The position numbers and the translations under genes are program-made. Below are positions 1-8,882 of a DNA stretch of 42,721 bases, one piece after another; the stretch's first letter is position 1; the number at the start of each line of letters is the position of its first letter. The notes under the pieces are model-generated. The model ran no database searches and was not told the DNA's origin. It saw only the letters and a list, made by a program, of their open reading frames with translations. This DNA comes from Cyanobacteriota bacterium (lineage in GTDB: Bacteria > Cyanobacteriota > Cyanobacteriia > PCC-6307 > Cyanobiaceae): contig JAPLIB010000003.1 in the NCBI GenBank assembly GCA_026389335.1, forward strand, positions 1 to 42,721, in the 5' to 3' direction.

Positions 1-332
1 GCTTCCGCCTCCTTCGTTGTAGATCGCCTCTTGGGTGCGGCTTCAGCCACTCCGTTCGAGACTTGGTGAACCTAGCAGCTCACCCTTTCCGCCCCTTCCT
101 TGTGACTTCCAGTTCGAGGCCTTTCACAGCTCTCGATCCTTACGTCCCGCCGTTAGGATGGCTGCTCGGTTTCCCGCGCAGTCCAAAAGATTACCACCCC
201 TTACCCCGGCTTCGTCAACCCCCGCTCCAGTGGGGCCTGATTCAGGTGCAGCCCCTTTGGGGGCCTGGCCGGTCCGCTGAGTCGGCGGCGATGCCAGGCA
301 GGGCTAAAAAGTGGCTTGTTGCTCCAGCCGTG
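1..332. other. Leading region without a recognisable gene
   Basis: No recognisable gene or RNA is seen here. The frame of the downstream VOC gene stays open to the left edge, but the translation before position 333 is Pro/Arg/Ser-rich and resembles no VOC N-terminus. A second plus frame reads 22 codons from base 1 to a TGA at 67-69 and could be the C-terminus of a gene cut by the edge; this cannot be tested here. The promoter of the VOC gene should lie in this stretch. Confidence 0.4.
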
Positions 333-857
333 ATGGCGATCGATCACCTCAGCTTCGGCACCCACGACCTGGAGGCCACAACGGCTTTCTATCGGGGGCA
401 ACTGGGCTTTGAGCTGCTGCTGCACGAATGGATCCTGCTGGAGGAAGGGGGCCGGGTGGACCATGCCTTCTTCGACTGCGGCGGCGGCTGTTGCCTGGCC
501 TTCATGCAGTGGATCGATGTGCCAGGGGTACCCACGGGCTACGTCACGGACATCAACCGTGGCCTCGGCGTACCCGCTGGCACCTTCCATTTCGCCTTCC
601 GCTGCGACTCCCTTGAGGCCCTGGAGGAGCGGCGCCTTGCCCTGATCAGCACCGGAGTGGTGGTTGGGGAGCTGCTCGACCTGAATCCCTACCGCTCCTT
701 TTTCTTCAACGATCCGGTCAACGGGCTGCGGCTGGAGTACACGGTGCGGCTACGGGACCCCGGGGCGGGGGACCGCGACCCACTGCAGCGCCAGCTCAAG
801 ACCAACCTGGGCCTGTTTGCCGCGGCGGCCATCCCGAGCGGAGCCGGCGCCACTTAA
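333..857 (+). CDS. VOC (glyoxalase/dioxygenase superfamily) protein
   Basis: 174-residue protein of the vicinal oxygen chelate fold, a family of metal-dependent lyases, dioxygenases and resistance proteins; the substrate is unknown. It opens directly with the first VOC strand (MAIDHLSFGTHDLEATTAFY), and candidate metal ligands lie at the usual places: His5, His86 (in TFHFAF) and Glu135 (in LRLEYTV). I chose the ATG at 333 because the fold starts immediately after it. An in-frame ATG at 291 would add 14 residues of no visible domain. No signal peptide, so probably cytoplasmic. It converges on the inositol-monophosphatase-like gene, and the two stop codons overlap in the palindrome TTAA (854-857). 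Family call is firm; function is open. Confidence 0.85.
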   Translation: MAIDHLSFGTHDLEATTAFYRGQLGFELLLHEWILLEEGGRVDHAFFDCGGGCCLAFMQWIDVPGVPTGYVTDINRGLGVPAGTFHFAFRCDSLEALEERRLALISTGVVVGELLDLNPYRSFFFNDPVNGLRLEYTVRLRDPGAGDRDPLQRQLKTNLGLFAAAAIPSGAGAT

Positions 858-1648
858 GCCAGGAGCGCCTCAGCCCAGGGCATGAAACGTTCGAGGGTTT
901 CGGGGCGGTCCGCCACGAGCACGGGGAAATCGGTATGGGACAGGTCGGTGGCAGCAGCAATGCCGCCCGGCTCCCGCAGCAGCCAGCGCACTGGGCATTG
1001 CAACTCAGACAACACCAGCCAGGCGGCCGCCAGATCCCAGATCTTGGGTGTGGCTTCCAAGGCCGCTACGGTCTGGCCCATCGCCACGCTCACCAGATTC
1101 AGGCTGGCCACGCCCAGCAGGCGAATCTTGCCTGGGAAGCGACGATCCGGCAGTTTCTGCAGCACGCCAATCGAGCGACTGCAAAGGGAAGCGCAACCGG
1201 CGCTGTGGGCCTGGATCGACGGAGGCTGCAGCGGCTTGCCATTCCGCCAGGCTCCCCCGCCGCGTATCGCCACAATGCGCTGCCGCAGGGGTGGAACGTC
1301 GAGGATGGCCAGCACCGGCTTTCCGGCTTCAAAGCGTGCGATGGAAACCGCCCAGTAAGGGATACCGGCGGCGAAGTTCGTGGTGCCATCGAGGGGATCG
1401 ACAACCCAGTAGGCGGAACTGCCAGGAACCCGCTGCTGTCCCTCCTCACTGAGCACCCCCTCGCCGGGGAACAGTTCGGCCAGGCCTTTAACCAAGGTGA
1501 GATCACTCCAACGATCACAGGCGGTGATCAGCGAGCCATCGTCCTTGATGTCGGACACCATGTGGCCGAAGTCAGCGCGTTGCCGATCGGCGACACGATC
1601 AATCAGGGAAGAGAGCGCCGGATCAAGGGCGGGAGCTGCAAGCATCAT
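854..1648 (-). CDS. Inositol monophosphatase family protein
   Basis: 264-residue member of the Mg-dependent, Li-sensitive sugar phosphatase superfamily, which hydrolyses inositol phosphates, PAP or sugar bisphosphates. Seen: the metal-binding Glu pair in LSEE (about 68-69), the signature DPLDGTTNF at 84-92 and the C-terminal WDLAAA at 204-209 whose Asp completes the metal site. Length is normal for the family. Last gene of a minus-strand run: its ATG overlaps the TGA of the PucC-like gene by four bases (ATGA, 1645-1648), implying translational coupling. A second ATG follows immediately. The exact substrate cannot be decided from sequence; SuhB-like or histidinol-phosphatase-like activity are alternatives. 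Confidence 0.88.
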   Translation of the reverse strand: MMLAAPALDPALSSLIDRVADRQRADFGHMVSDIKDDGSLITACDRWSDLTLVKGLAELFPGEGVLSEEGQQRVPGSSAYWVVDPLDGTTNFAAGIPYWAVSIARFEAGKPVLAILDVPPLRQRIVAIRGGGAWRNGKPLQPPSIQAHSAGCASLCSRSIGVLQKLPDRRFPGKIRLLGVASLNLVSVAMGQTVAALEATPKIWDLAAAWLVLSELQCPVRWLLREPGGIAAATDLSHTDFPVLVADRPETLERFMPWAEALLA

Positions 1649-3027
1649 CCGAGTTCCATGGCCAGGACTTTTGTAAGGCTGCGACCCGTATCCTCCCTGA
1701 ACTGGTGGACGTTGATGCGGTTGAGCAGCACCAGGGCCAGGACGGCAACAACCATTTCAACCGCGAGCACCAGGGCGAAGGGGGGATAGGGGCCGTCGCC
1801 GAGATGGAGCGAGCGCCCCAGGTCGTAGAGGGCACCGCCACAGAGCTTGCCGATGGCCCGGGAAATCGCCTGGGCCAGACCCCAGACCCCCACGAAGGTT
1901 CCCGCCGCCTCCGGCAACGTGAGATCCAGCATCAGGCAGAGGGTGCTGTTGGTGGCAATGCCAGCGGCAAGCCCAAAACCGACCATGACGAGCTTGAGCA
2001 CCGGGACGTTCGGGGCCAGGCCGCAGAGCAGGAGCAGCAGCAGGGAAACCACAATCAGGCGACAGCCAAGACGGGCCGTGGGCAGCTTGCCCAGCCAGGG
2101 CACGATCCAGAGTCCGCCCACCAGCAGACCCGCCAGGGTGCCGATGCCCCAGAAGGCGTTGAGCTGGGTGGTGGCGGCAATCGGCATGGCAAACACCTGG
2201 GCTGCATAGCTCTCAAGCACCGGATCCTGCAGAAACAGCCCGAGGGTGAACAACACCAGAAAAGAGAAGAAGACGAGCACCTGGCGGCTGGAGGTGATCA
2301 AGGCCCAGGACTGGGCCAGGGTGACCCGATCCTCGCGACCGGCCTGGCCGCCGCCCAGCTGGCCAGGCGCTTCCATCCCCCAGGTGGCGATCACCGTCAG
2401 CACCATCACCAATCCGGCAGCGATGGCCATGAAGCGCAACAAGGTGGGCTCCAGAACCGCCGGATCAACCACCCCATCCAGGGATCGCAAGCTGAGGCTG
2501 ATGGTGATGGCCCCAATCACGATGCCAACGGTGAGCATGCACCAGATGATGCCCACGGCCCGAGGCCGCTCCAGCTCCTCGGTGCGGTCGATCACCAGGG
2601 CCAGATAGGGAGTTGTAGCCAGGGAAATGGCCAGGCCATAGAGGGCGAAAAGGCCGCAAAGACCAGCAATCCCAAAGGCAAGGCCGGGCTGATCCCCCAC
2701 CGCCAGCAGACGGCCTACCTGGAAGATCAAGGGGATGGAGGCCACCGCCAGCAAGCAGAACAGCCCCGTGCCGATGAGCACGTAAGGCACCCGATGCCTT
2801 GCGGCGATCGGATGGGCATCGGAAATCTGCCCGAACAGCACCCGGGCCGGAGCCACAAACTGCTCGAAGGCCAGGGCTCCGCCCACCAGCAGGCCGGGGA
2901 AGGCCAGCTCCGAGAGCATCACCCGATTCAGCAGACCGGCAAAAATCACCGCCAGAGCACCCAGGCACGCCTGAAACAACCCGAGCCTGAGGCAAGCGAA
3001 AACCGAGAGACCCGGACGACTGGGCAC
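1645..3027 (-). CDS. BCD-family (PucC-like) MFS transporter
   Basis: 460-residue, roughly 12-helix membrane protein of the bacteriochlorophyll-delivery (BCD/PucC) branch of the major facilitator superfamily. Members are associated with photosynthetic pigment-protein assembly; the cyanobacterial substrate is not established. Family traits seen: an N-terminal stretch RLGLFQACLGALAVIFAGLLNRVM, the loop FGQISDAHP followed by basic residues (RHRVPYVLIG), and repeated hydrophobic helices throughout. The start is a GTG 11 bp after the tolC stop; no good Shine-Dalgarno is seen, so coupling to tolC translation is plausible. It sits between tolC and the inositol-monophosphatase-like gene, overlapping the latter by 4 bp. 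Family confident, function inferred. Confidence 0.85.
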   Translation of the reverse strand: MPSRPGLSVFACLRLGLFQACLGALAVIFAGLLNRVMLSELAFPGLLVGGALAFEQFVAPARVLFGQISDAHPIAARHRVPYVLIGTGLFCLLAVASIPLIFQVGRLLAVGDQPGLAFGIAGLCGLFALYGLAISLATTPYLALVIDRTEELERPRAVGIIWCMLTVGIVIGAITISLSLRSLDGVVDPAVLEPTLLRFMAIAAGLVMVLTVIATWGMEAPGQLGGGQAGREDRVTLAQSWALITSSRQVLVFFSFLVLFTLGLFLQDPVLESYAAQVFAMPIAATTQLNAFWGIGTLAGLLVGGLWIVPWLGKLPTARLGCRLIVVSLLLLLLCGLAPNVPVLKLVMVGFGLAAGIATNSTLCLMLDLTLPEAAGTFVGVWGLAQAISRAIGKLCGGALYDLGRSLHLGDGPYPPFALVLAVEMVVAVLALVLLNRINVHQFREDTGRSLTKVLAMELG

Positions 3028-3038
3028 GGGCAGGAGGC

Positions 3039-4799
3039 TCAGGGAGCGAGCGAGGGAACGGCGGTGGTGGTTGGTCGGAATTTGGCCTGACAGGCGGGCA
3101 CCAGCGGTTGGACTTCCACCGGCACATCGGTGGCCCCCATCACCACCGGCTTATTCGGAGGCAGGCTGGGAGCCGGGCAGATCGAGATCTGATCCAGGCC
3201 GGTACGCCGCTGCAGACTGGCCAGTCCCTTGTTGTAATCGGCGATCGCATTGGAGTAGCGGACCTCCGCCTGGGTCAGGTCCCGCTGGGTGTCAACCACT
3301 TCCCGCTGGGTGGTGACACCGGCCTGGAAGCGCAGGCGGGCCAGACGCAGGGATTCTCGGGCAGAGAGCACCTCACGGGAAGTGGTGGTGATGTTGCGAT
3401 TGTTGGCTTCGAGTTCATAGAAGCTCTTCTCCACTTCCTCGCGAATCGCATCGCGCCGCTGAGCGAAGCGATAACGGCTGGCCTCGGCGACCTGCTTCTG
3501 ACGGCGGTACTGGGCTTTGGACTGGCCGCCATCGAACAGGTTCCAGCTCACATTCAGGCCCACCGTGTTGTCCACGTTCCAGCCCTGCTCATTGGGGATC
3601 GGCTGGGTGACGAACGCGTAACCGTCGCTGCGGCCTCCACTGAGCGTATTCACAATATTGAGGAATGGCTGAACCTTGGCCAGCTCGGCATTGGCCGTGC
3701 TGTTGGCCACGGAGATGTCGAGGATGATCTGATCAAGCTCCTCGCGGAAGGCATAGGCCGCCACGATGCTTTCCTGCAGCGTGGGCAGCCAGGTGCCGAT
3801 CACCCGGGAGGGATCCTTGGCCGTCGGGGTGACGTCCTGGGGCAGGGAGAGCAGTGCGGCCAGGGAACGCCTGGCGATTGACTGACCCGGCGTACCGGAG
3901 CCGCTGTTGGCGCCGTAGAGGGCGTTGGTGAGCAGCTGCTGGTCGCGGGCCAGCTGGGTTTCGGCCTGGAGCACCTCCAGCTTGGTGGCAACCCCAGCCT
4001 GGAAGCGAGCCCGGGCATCGCGCAGGCTCACCTGGGAGGAACGAACCGACTCCTGACCAATGCGCACCTGTTCATCGGCCTGTTGCAGATTGAAATAAGC
4101 CTCAGAAACCTGGAGACGCAGATCGCGCAGACCGATCAGGTACTGATTCTTGGCCTGCTCGAACTGATCACGGGCGGCAGCGATCTGGGGGCTGCGGCTG
4201 GGGTTGATCAAGGCCCAGCTGGCTTCGAGATCGGCACTCATGCGCCAGATGCTGGAAAGGGAGAGTCCTTGCTCCTGGCCCGTACCCGTAAGGCCGTTGC
4301 TGTATTGCTGGCCGCCGGTGTAGGCGGGGAACGAACCAGCCCTGAAATTGAGCTGGGGATACCAGAGAGCAATCTGGGCCCTCAAGGCCGACTGGGCCTG
4401 CTGGACCTGAATCGCCAGCGCCCTGAGGTTGGGGTTGTTGACCTCGGCAAGGGTCAGCGATGCGCTCAGACCCAGGGGACGAAGTTCCCGGATGGCCACC
4501 TGGTTTGGCTTGTTGGGCAGGGCCAGCGGCAAGGGAGCCTGGAGCAACCTGAGATCCGGCGGCAGCACCGTGGCCGCCGGCGGCAGCACCGTGGGATTGG
4601 ACTTGGGACGGTTCCCCTTCAGCTGGGTGGCCAACGGCAACACCTGAAACGCGGGATCCTGGGGAGCTGACGGCAGCACCTGGGCCGCAGTCGATGGGGC
4701 AGCTGTGGGCTGGGACTGGGCGCCGGCGCCTCGCTCAAGCAGAGCAGGGGCCAGGGGGGACACCATCAGGGCCACGAGCAGGAGCTGGTGTTGCCTCAC
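3039..4799 (-). CDS. tolC: TolC-family outer-membrane efflux protein
   Basis: 586-residue outer-membrane channel protein that would dock with inner-membrane exporters for type I secretion or drug efflux. After a GTG start comes a signal peptide (QLLLVALMVSPLAPALL...GAGA), then a Pro-rich linker, then two structural repeats of the outer-membrane-efflux domain (about 110-330 and 340-540) rich in long amphipathic helices with Ala/Gln/Arg, such as QVSEAYFNLQQADEQVRIG and EEVEKSFYELEANN. The linker holds four VLP motifs (residues 41, 53, 71, 78), two of them in a 21-bp tandem duplication. Longer than E. coli TolC (about 490), as is common in cyanobacteria. No membrane-fusion partner is encoded nearby; 28 bp separate it from the upstream radical SAM gene. 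Confidence 0.88.
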   Translation of the reverse strand: MRQHQLLLVALMVSPLAPALLERGAGAQSQPTAAPSTAAQVLPSAPQDPAFQVLPLATQLKGNRPKSNPTVLPPAATVLPPDLRLLQAPLPLALPNKPNQVAIRELRPLGLSASLTLAEVNNPNLRALAIQVQQAQSALRAQIALWYPQLNFRAGSFPAYTGGQQYSNGLTGTGQEQGLSLSSIWRMSADLEASWALINPSRSPQIAAARDQFEQAKNQYLIGLRDLRLQVSEAYFNLQQADEQVRIGQESVRSSQVSLRDARARFQAGVATKLEVLQAETQLARDQQLLTNALYGANSGSGTPGQSIARRSLAALLSLPQDVTPTAKDPSRVIGTWLPTLQESIVAAYAFREELDQIILDISVANSTANAELAKVQPFLNIVNTLSGGRSDGYAFVTQPIPNEQGWNVDNTVGLNVSWNLFDGGQSKAQYRRQKQVAEASRYRFAQRRDAIREEVEKSFYELEANNRNITTTSREVLSARESLRLARLRFQAGVTTQREVVDTQRDLTQAEVRYSNAIADYNKGLASLQRRTGLDQISICPAPSLPPNKPVVMGATDVPVEVQPLVPACQAKFRPTTTAVPSLAP

Positions 4800-4826
4800 T
4801 TCCAGACCAGGACAATGCGACTGAGC

Positions 4827-6224
4827 TTAGGCATCCCTCCCCCAGCTGCCGAGACACATGGCCACCAGATCGTCCGCACCCCCCAGCACCTGGATCGGCA
4901 CCGGCAGAGCTGCCCGGAGCTCCTCGAGGCTGCGATCGTCGAGAAACACCTCCGCGCCTTCCCGCAACATCACCCTGGGCAGAAGCAGCCAATCGCCGAG
5001 ATCCCTGCCGGCAAGCCCCTCCAGCAGATCGGAACCGGTCAGCAATCCCGTCACCACCTGCTCCTGCCCCCAATAGGGACTCGGCAGGCCGATCAGCAAT
5101 AACTCCACTCCCTCGACCCGATTGAGCCGATCCACCACCGGCTGGAGGGCTGCCGCCACCAGATGACCGACCACCCAACTGCAGCGGCGCGGCTGGGGAA
5201 TCCTGACGGGCAAGGCCTGGGTGGCCCGCTCCAGGTCTTCGAGAAACGCCCGGATACTGCCGACGCCATTTTCCTGCTGGGGCAGATCCTCGTAACTGCC
5301 CCTCGGTGGCAGGGGCAGACCGGCCAGCAGATACCACTCGTCGGAGAGCCAGGCAAAACGACTGCCCAGATCCCGCTGAAACCGAGCCTGCAGTGGTTCC
5401 ACCTGGGCAATGACAGTCCGGGCTGCCGCCGGATCGACCGGCCGCAGGGCATCGCCGGCAGGCCGAAAGCGGGTGAGTCCCACCGGCACCACTGCCGTGG
5501 ACAGCACGGCCGGCCAATCGCCATGGCCGAAAGCGGCCAGATCGGTGAGGGTGCGCTCCAGGGCGGGGCCGTCGTTGACACCAGGACACACAACCACCTG
5601 GGCATGAATCTGAAGGCGCCGCTTGGCAAACCACTGAAGCTGCTCCAGGATCAGAGCGGCACGTGGATTGACCAATAAACGGCTACGCAGCTCCGGGTCG
5701 GTGGCATGGACCGAGACGAACAGCGGCGAGAGGCGCTGGTCCTCGATCCGCTGCCAGTCGGAAGTGGTGAGATTGGTGAGTGTGAGATAGGAGCCGTACA
5801 GAAAACTGAGGCGGTAGTCATCGTCCTTGAGGTAGAGGCTGCGGCGGCGTCCCGGCGGCTGCTGATCGATGAAGCAGAAGGGGCAGTGGTTGTTGCATTG
5901 CCGCAGGCCATCGAAAAGCGCCTCGGTGAAGCCCAGCCCCAGGGACTCATCCCAGTCCTTCTCCAGCTCAACCCGATGGAGGCTGCCGTCGGGATCGAGC
6001 ACCTCAAGCACCAGCTCCTCCTCGCCCTGCAGAACCTGAAAATCGATCAGGTCGCGCGGGCGGACACCATTGAGACTCAGCAGGCGATCGCCGGGCTGGA
6101 ACCCCAGGTCCTCGGCAATCGAACCAGGGGCCACCGTATCCACCACCGCCGGCTGGGGCTGCCGCGACTGACTCTGACCCTCGGCCTGGTCCAGGGCGAG
6201 GGCGGCGGAGGGCTCATTCCACAC
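4827..6224 (-). CDS. TIGR03279/DUF512 PDZ-radical SAM-like protein
   Basis: 465-residue protein of a family conserved in cyanobacteria (TIGR03279; DUF512 at the C-terminus). N-terminal PDZ-like segment about 25-75 (VAPGSIAEDLGFQPGDRLLSLNG), then a CxxxCxxC cluster at Cys110, Cys114 and Cys117 (QCNNHCPFCFIDQQPPG), which would ligate an Fe-S cluster, then a TIM-barrel-like region with SFLYGSYLTLTNL, and a C-terminal DUF512 region. Related bacterial proteins occur in Clostridia, where a role in ribosome-related processes has been suggested but not proved. Starts at GTG 6224, 58 bp after uppP. Cytoplasmic, no signal peptide. Family assignment is firm; the reaction is unknown. Confidence 0.85.
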   Translation of the reverse strand: MWNEPSAALALDQAEGQSQSRQPQPAVVDTVAPGSIAEDLGFQPGDRLLSLNGVRPRDLIDFQVLQGEEELVLEVLDPDGSLHRVELEKDWDESLGLGFTEALFDGLRQCNNHCPFCFIDQQPPGRRRSLYLKDDDYRLSFLYGSYLTLTNLTTSDWQRIEDQRLSPLFVSVHATDPELRSRLLVNPRAALILEQLQWFAKRRLQIHAQVVVCPGVNDGPALERTLTDLAAFGHGDWPAVLSTAVVPVGLTRFRPAGDALRPVDPAAARTVIAQVEPLQARFQRDLGSRFAWLSDEWYLLAGLPLPPRGSYEDLPQQENGVGSIRAFLEDLERATQALPVRIPQPRRCSWVVGHLVAAALQPVVDRLNRVEGVELLLIGLPSPYWGQEQVVTGLLTGSDLLEGLAGRDLGDWLLLPRVMLREGAEVFLDDRSLEELRAALPVPIQVLGGADDLVAMCLGSWGRDA

Positions 6225-6282
6225 AGCAGGGTGGGTTCACAGAGGGCGGGCACCACTTTGTCGCCCGCATTGACCGGATGGG

Positions 6283-7155
6283 TCAGGGCGTCGCCGTGTC
6301 CAGCTGGCGGAAGAACAGCAGCAACACCAGACCGAACAGCAGGCGATAGGCCACGAACACCCAGGTGCTGTGCCGCTGCAGGAAGCGCAGCAACCAGGCG
6401 ATCGCCAGCCAGGACACAATCCCGGCCGTCAGCACCCCCACCAAGGTGGGAATCAGGCCGCCGTTGGCAGGCAGGGCGATGGCGTCCTTGAGTTCAACCA
6501 GACCGGCCAGGGTGATCGCCGGGATACCCAGCAGAAACGAGAACCGGGCGGCGTCCGCGCGTTGCCAGCCATCGAACAATGAGGCGGTGAGGGTGCTGCC
6601 TGAGCGGGAAACCCCAGGCACCAAAGCCAGGGCCTGGGCCAGACCGACCAGCAGACCATCGCGGGGGGTGACCTGGTGGAGCTGCCGGCGGCGCGAGCCG
6701 ATCAACTCCGCCGCGGCCAGAACCAGGGCCATCACGATCGAAACGATGGCGATCGACGTGAGGCTGCGCAGGCCGGAGTGTTCATAATCCGGCACGAAGT
6801 GCTTCATCGCCAGTCCGGCCAGCACGATCGGCACTGTGCCCAGAGCGATCGCCACCCCGAGCCGGGCCGACGGATCGCGCCACTGGCCATGGCGAAAGGC
6901 CCGGGAAATGCCGGACACCACCTCCAGCAGATCGGAGCGGAAATAGGCGAGAACCGCGACGATGCTGCCCAGTTGGATCACGGCGGTGAACGCCACCCCC
7001 GGATCTCCCCAGCCCAACAACACAGGCACCACCTTGAGATGGGCGGTGCTGCTGATGGGCAGGAATTCCGTCAGCCCCTGCACGATCCCCAGCACGACCG
7101 CATGCCAGCAGGCTTCCGCCAGGGACAAAACGCCGGCGGTGGCGATGATCGGCAT
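6283..7155 (-). CDS. uppP: Undecaprenyl-diphosphatase UppP (BacA)
   Basis: 290-residue integral membrane phosphatase that recycles the lipid carrier undecaprenyl diphosphate to the monophosphate for peptidoglycan and polysaccharide synthesis. Both family signatures are present: QGLTEFLPISSTAHL at 26-40, with its catalytic Glu and Ser residues, and PGVSRSGST at 180-188 with the catalytic Arg. About eight hydrophobic segments surround them. Length is typical. The ATG start lies right at the first helix. It is the first gene of the minus-strand run ending with the inositol-monophosphatase-like gene, and is divergent from the DUF3120 gene, so the promoter should lie in 7156-7327. Confidence 0.95.
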   Translation of the reverse strand: MPIIATAGVLSLAEACWHAVVLGIVQGLTEFLPISSTAHLKVVPVLLGWGDPGVAFTAVIQLGSIVAVLAYFRSDLLEVVSGISRAFRHGQWRDPSARLGVAIALGTVPIVLAGLAMKHFVPDYEHSGLRSLTSIAIVSIVMALVLAAAELIGSRRRQLHQVTPRDGLLVGLAQALALVPGVSRSGSTLTASLFDGWQRADAARFSFLLGIPAITLAGLVELKDAIALPANGGLIPTLVGVLTAGIVSWLAIAWLLRFLQRHSTWVFVAYRLLFGLVLLLFFRQLDTATP

Positions 7156-7327
7156 GCCTCAGGGCCCGAATGGCTCAAACCCTATGGCGGCGGCAGCCAC
7201 GGGGAGAGGGGTCAGGCCCCTTAAGGTTGGTCAACTTTCTTCACACCGGGTGATCGGGGTTTCTTCCAGCCTGTCCGCCGGCGCCGCGATCCGGTCCTCC
7301 AGCGCCACGCCGCTGACCACCACCCTG

Positions 7328-8029
7328 GTGGCCAATCAGGCCAGACCCCGAGCTCATGCCACCAGCAGGGCCGAAAGCGGAGCCTGGCTACTACCTCTGG
7401 CGGCAGCCTTTCTGGTCACGGTGCCCGTGTTTCTTCAGGCCCCGTGGGTGCGCGTCGCTCCCGCCAGTGCCGTGCTGGTCACGGCGCCGCTCCTGGCCCT
7501 GGGCATCCTGCTCGAACGTCAGCGTCTGCCCTCCTGGTCTGCCTTCGGGGTTCTGCTGGTGGGCTTCAGCGGCAGTTGGCTGGCGGGCTGCCTCTTCTGG
7601 GGTTGGTGCCGGCTGCACCCGATCTGGCATCTGCCGATTGAGGCCTTCGCCCTGCCCCTGGCCGTGGCCGGCCTGGGCAGCCGCTGGCGCCTGGCCGGGG
7701 CCTTCTATCTGGCCTCCCTGCTCGGCACCGCCGCCACCGATGGGGTGATGGCTCTCACCGGCGTCATGCCGCTCTGGCCCTTGGTGGTGGGGGCTCCCCT
7801 GCAGGAGGCCGGGCCACTGCTGCAGCAAGCAGCCCTGTTGGTGGTCCAGCCCCTGCCCCTGCTGGCGATCGGCCTGGCCGCCGGACTGCTGATTGCGATC
7901 TGCCGCCAACTCTGGCGACGAGGGGGCATCTGGCGTGTGAGTGCGGCAGCCCTGGCCACCACGCTGGCGGTGGACGGCCTGTTTCTGACCGCCGCCCTGC
8001 TGGCCCCTGGCCTCAGTGGGCTGATCTGA
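7328..8029 (+). CDS. DUF3120 membrane protein
   Basis: About 233-residue integral membrane protein of DUF3120, a cyanobacterial family of unknown function. Seven or so hydrophobic segments are visible, beginning with AWLLPLAAAFLVTVPVFLQ and ending with AAALATTLAVDGLFLTAALL; conserved-looking loops include GCLFWGWCRLHPIWHLPIEAFALP. The frame is open upstream to 6962 but that part is antisense to uppP. I chose the GTG at 7328 (VANQARPRAHATS...) because it gives a short cytoplasmic N-terminus before the first helix; a GTG at 7247-7249 is an alternative. Divergent from uppP. Function unknown. Confidence 0.78.
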   Translation: MANQARPRAHATSRAESGAWLLPLAAAFLVTVPVFLQAPWVRVAPASAVLVTAPLLALGILLERQRLPSWSAFGVLLVGFSGSWLAGCLFWGWCRLHPIWHLPIEAFALPLAVAGLGSRWRLAGAFYLASLLGTAATDGVMALTGVMPLWPLVVGAPLQEAGPLLQQAALLVVQPLPLLAIGLAAGLLIAICRQLWRRGGIWRVSAAALATTLAVDGLFLTAALLAPGLSGLI

Positions 8030-8219
8030 AGCGTTGCTGCCGAGGCCCGCTGTTCTGAAGATCTGCAAAAGCCGGGCAACCGATCCGGACCCAGTGGACA
8101 GCCTTCTGTAACGTTTGGGTGTGGTCGTCGGGTCCTGAATCCGCGCACCCACCAGGAACCGCTCACCATCAAGGCGGCGTTTCCTCCTCCCCAAGTTCTC
8201 TCTCCGACGGAGTGATGTG

Positions 8220-8597
8220 ATGAAGCGGCTGTTTGCCTGGATCATGAGTGGTGTGGTGATGGCCGGTCTGCTCGTGAGCCTGGTGCTGCCGGCTCCGGCC
8301 TTCGCCGACCAGCGTCGCAACAGCGCCGACGACAAAATTGCCGAGCGGGCCGGCAAGGTTGATCTCAACAACTGCTCGGTGCGTCGCTTTCAGCAGTACC
8401 CCGGGATGTATCCGACCCTGGCCGGCAAGATCGTCCTGGGGGGCCCCTACGAAAGCGTCGATGACGTGCTCAAGCTCGACCTGACCCAACGCCAGCAGGA
8501 GCTGTTCGAGAAGTACAAGGACAACTTCACCGTCACCGCCCCCTCGATCGCCCTGAACGAAGGCTTCGATCGCATCAACGACGGTCAGTACCGCTGA
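8220..8597 (+). CDS. psbU: Photosystem II extrinsic protein PsbU
   Basis: 125-residue precursor of the 12-kDa extrinsic protein that caps the oxygen-evolving complex of photosystem II on the lumenal side. An export signal (KRLFAWIMSGVVMAGLLVSLVLP) ends at AFA before DQRRN, giving a mature protein of about 95 residues, the usual size. The mature part shows the helix-hairpin-helix-like core (VDLNNCSVRRFQQYPGMYP, then GGPYESVDDVLKLDLT). The start is ATG 8220: GGAG lies at 8209-8212, seven bases upstream. A GTG at 8217 is in frame but less well spaced. Monocistronic, followed by a strong terminator at 8801. Presence of psbU argues against Prochlorococcus. Confidence 0.97.
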   Translation: MKRLFAWIMSGVVMAGLLVSLVLPAPAFADQRRNSADDKIAERAGKVDLNNCSVRRFQQYPGMYPTLAGKIVLGGPYESVDDVLKLDLTQRQQELFEKYKDNFTVTAPSIALNEGFDRINDGQYR

Positions 8598-8800
8598 CGG
8601 CCTCGATTCAGCGGCTGGCTGCCCGTGATTGACGATGGGCCAAATCCGCTGGATCCCTGGTTGCAACAGGACCGGAGCCCCACCCCTGTGAGTTTGACTT
8701 CAACCTGAGGCCAAACTCTTTTCAACGCGCTTAGAGAGGCGACTTAGCCAGCCCCAACAGGCCAGAGTCCCCAGCATCTCAACGGGCCCTGCCCCCACCA

Positions 8801-8828
8801 AAGCCGCCGGTATCACCGGCGGCTTTTT
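8801..8828 (+). terminator. Rho-independent terminator after psbU
   Basis: A perfect 11-bp stem (AAGCCGCCGGT 8801-8811, ACCGGCGGCTT 8815-8825) with a three-base loop ATC runs straight into a T-run ending at 8828. It lies about 200 bp after the psbU stop and 55 bp before nadB, so it should end the psbU transcript and insulate nadB. Confidence 0.92.
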
Positions 8829-8882
8829 GCTGTGTTGCCGATCACCCCTCTCCCATAGGCTCATCAGCGCAGCGGACAGGAA

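Noticed and set aside
1-69. 22-codon open frame ending in TGA at 67-69
   Set aside because: Too short and unrecognised; could be the end of a truncated gene but cannot be supported.
63-332. Upstream extension of the VOC gene
   Set aside because: Open in frame but Pro/Ser/Arg-rich, without family similarity; the VOC fold starts at 333.
1705-3090. 461-codon plus-strand ORF antisense to the PucC-like gene
   Set aside because: Gln/Gly/His-rich translation typical of the antisense of a GC-rich membrane protein gene; the minus strand has a clear family match.
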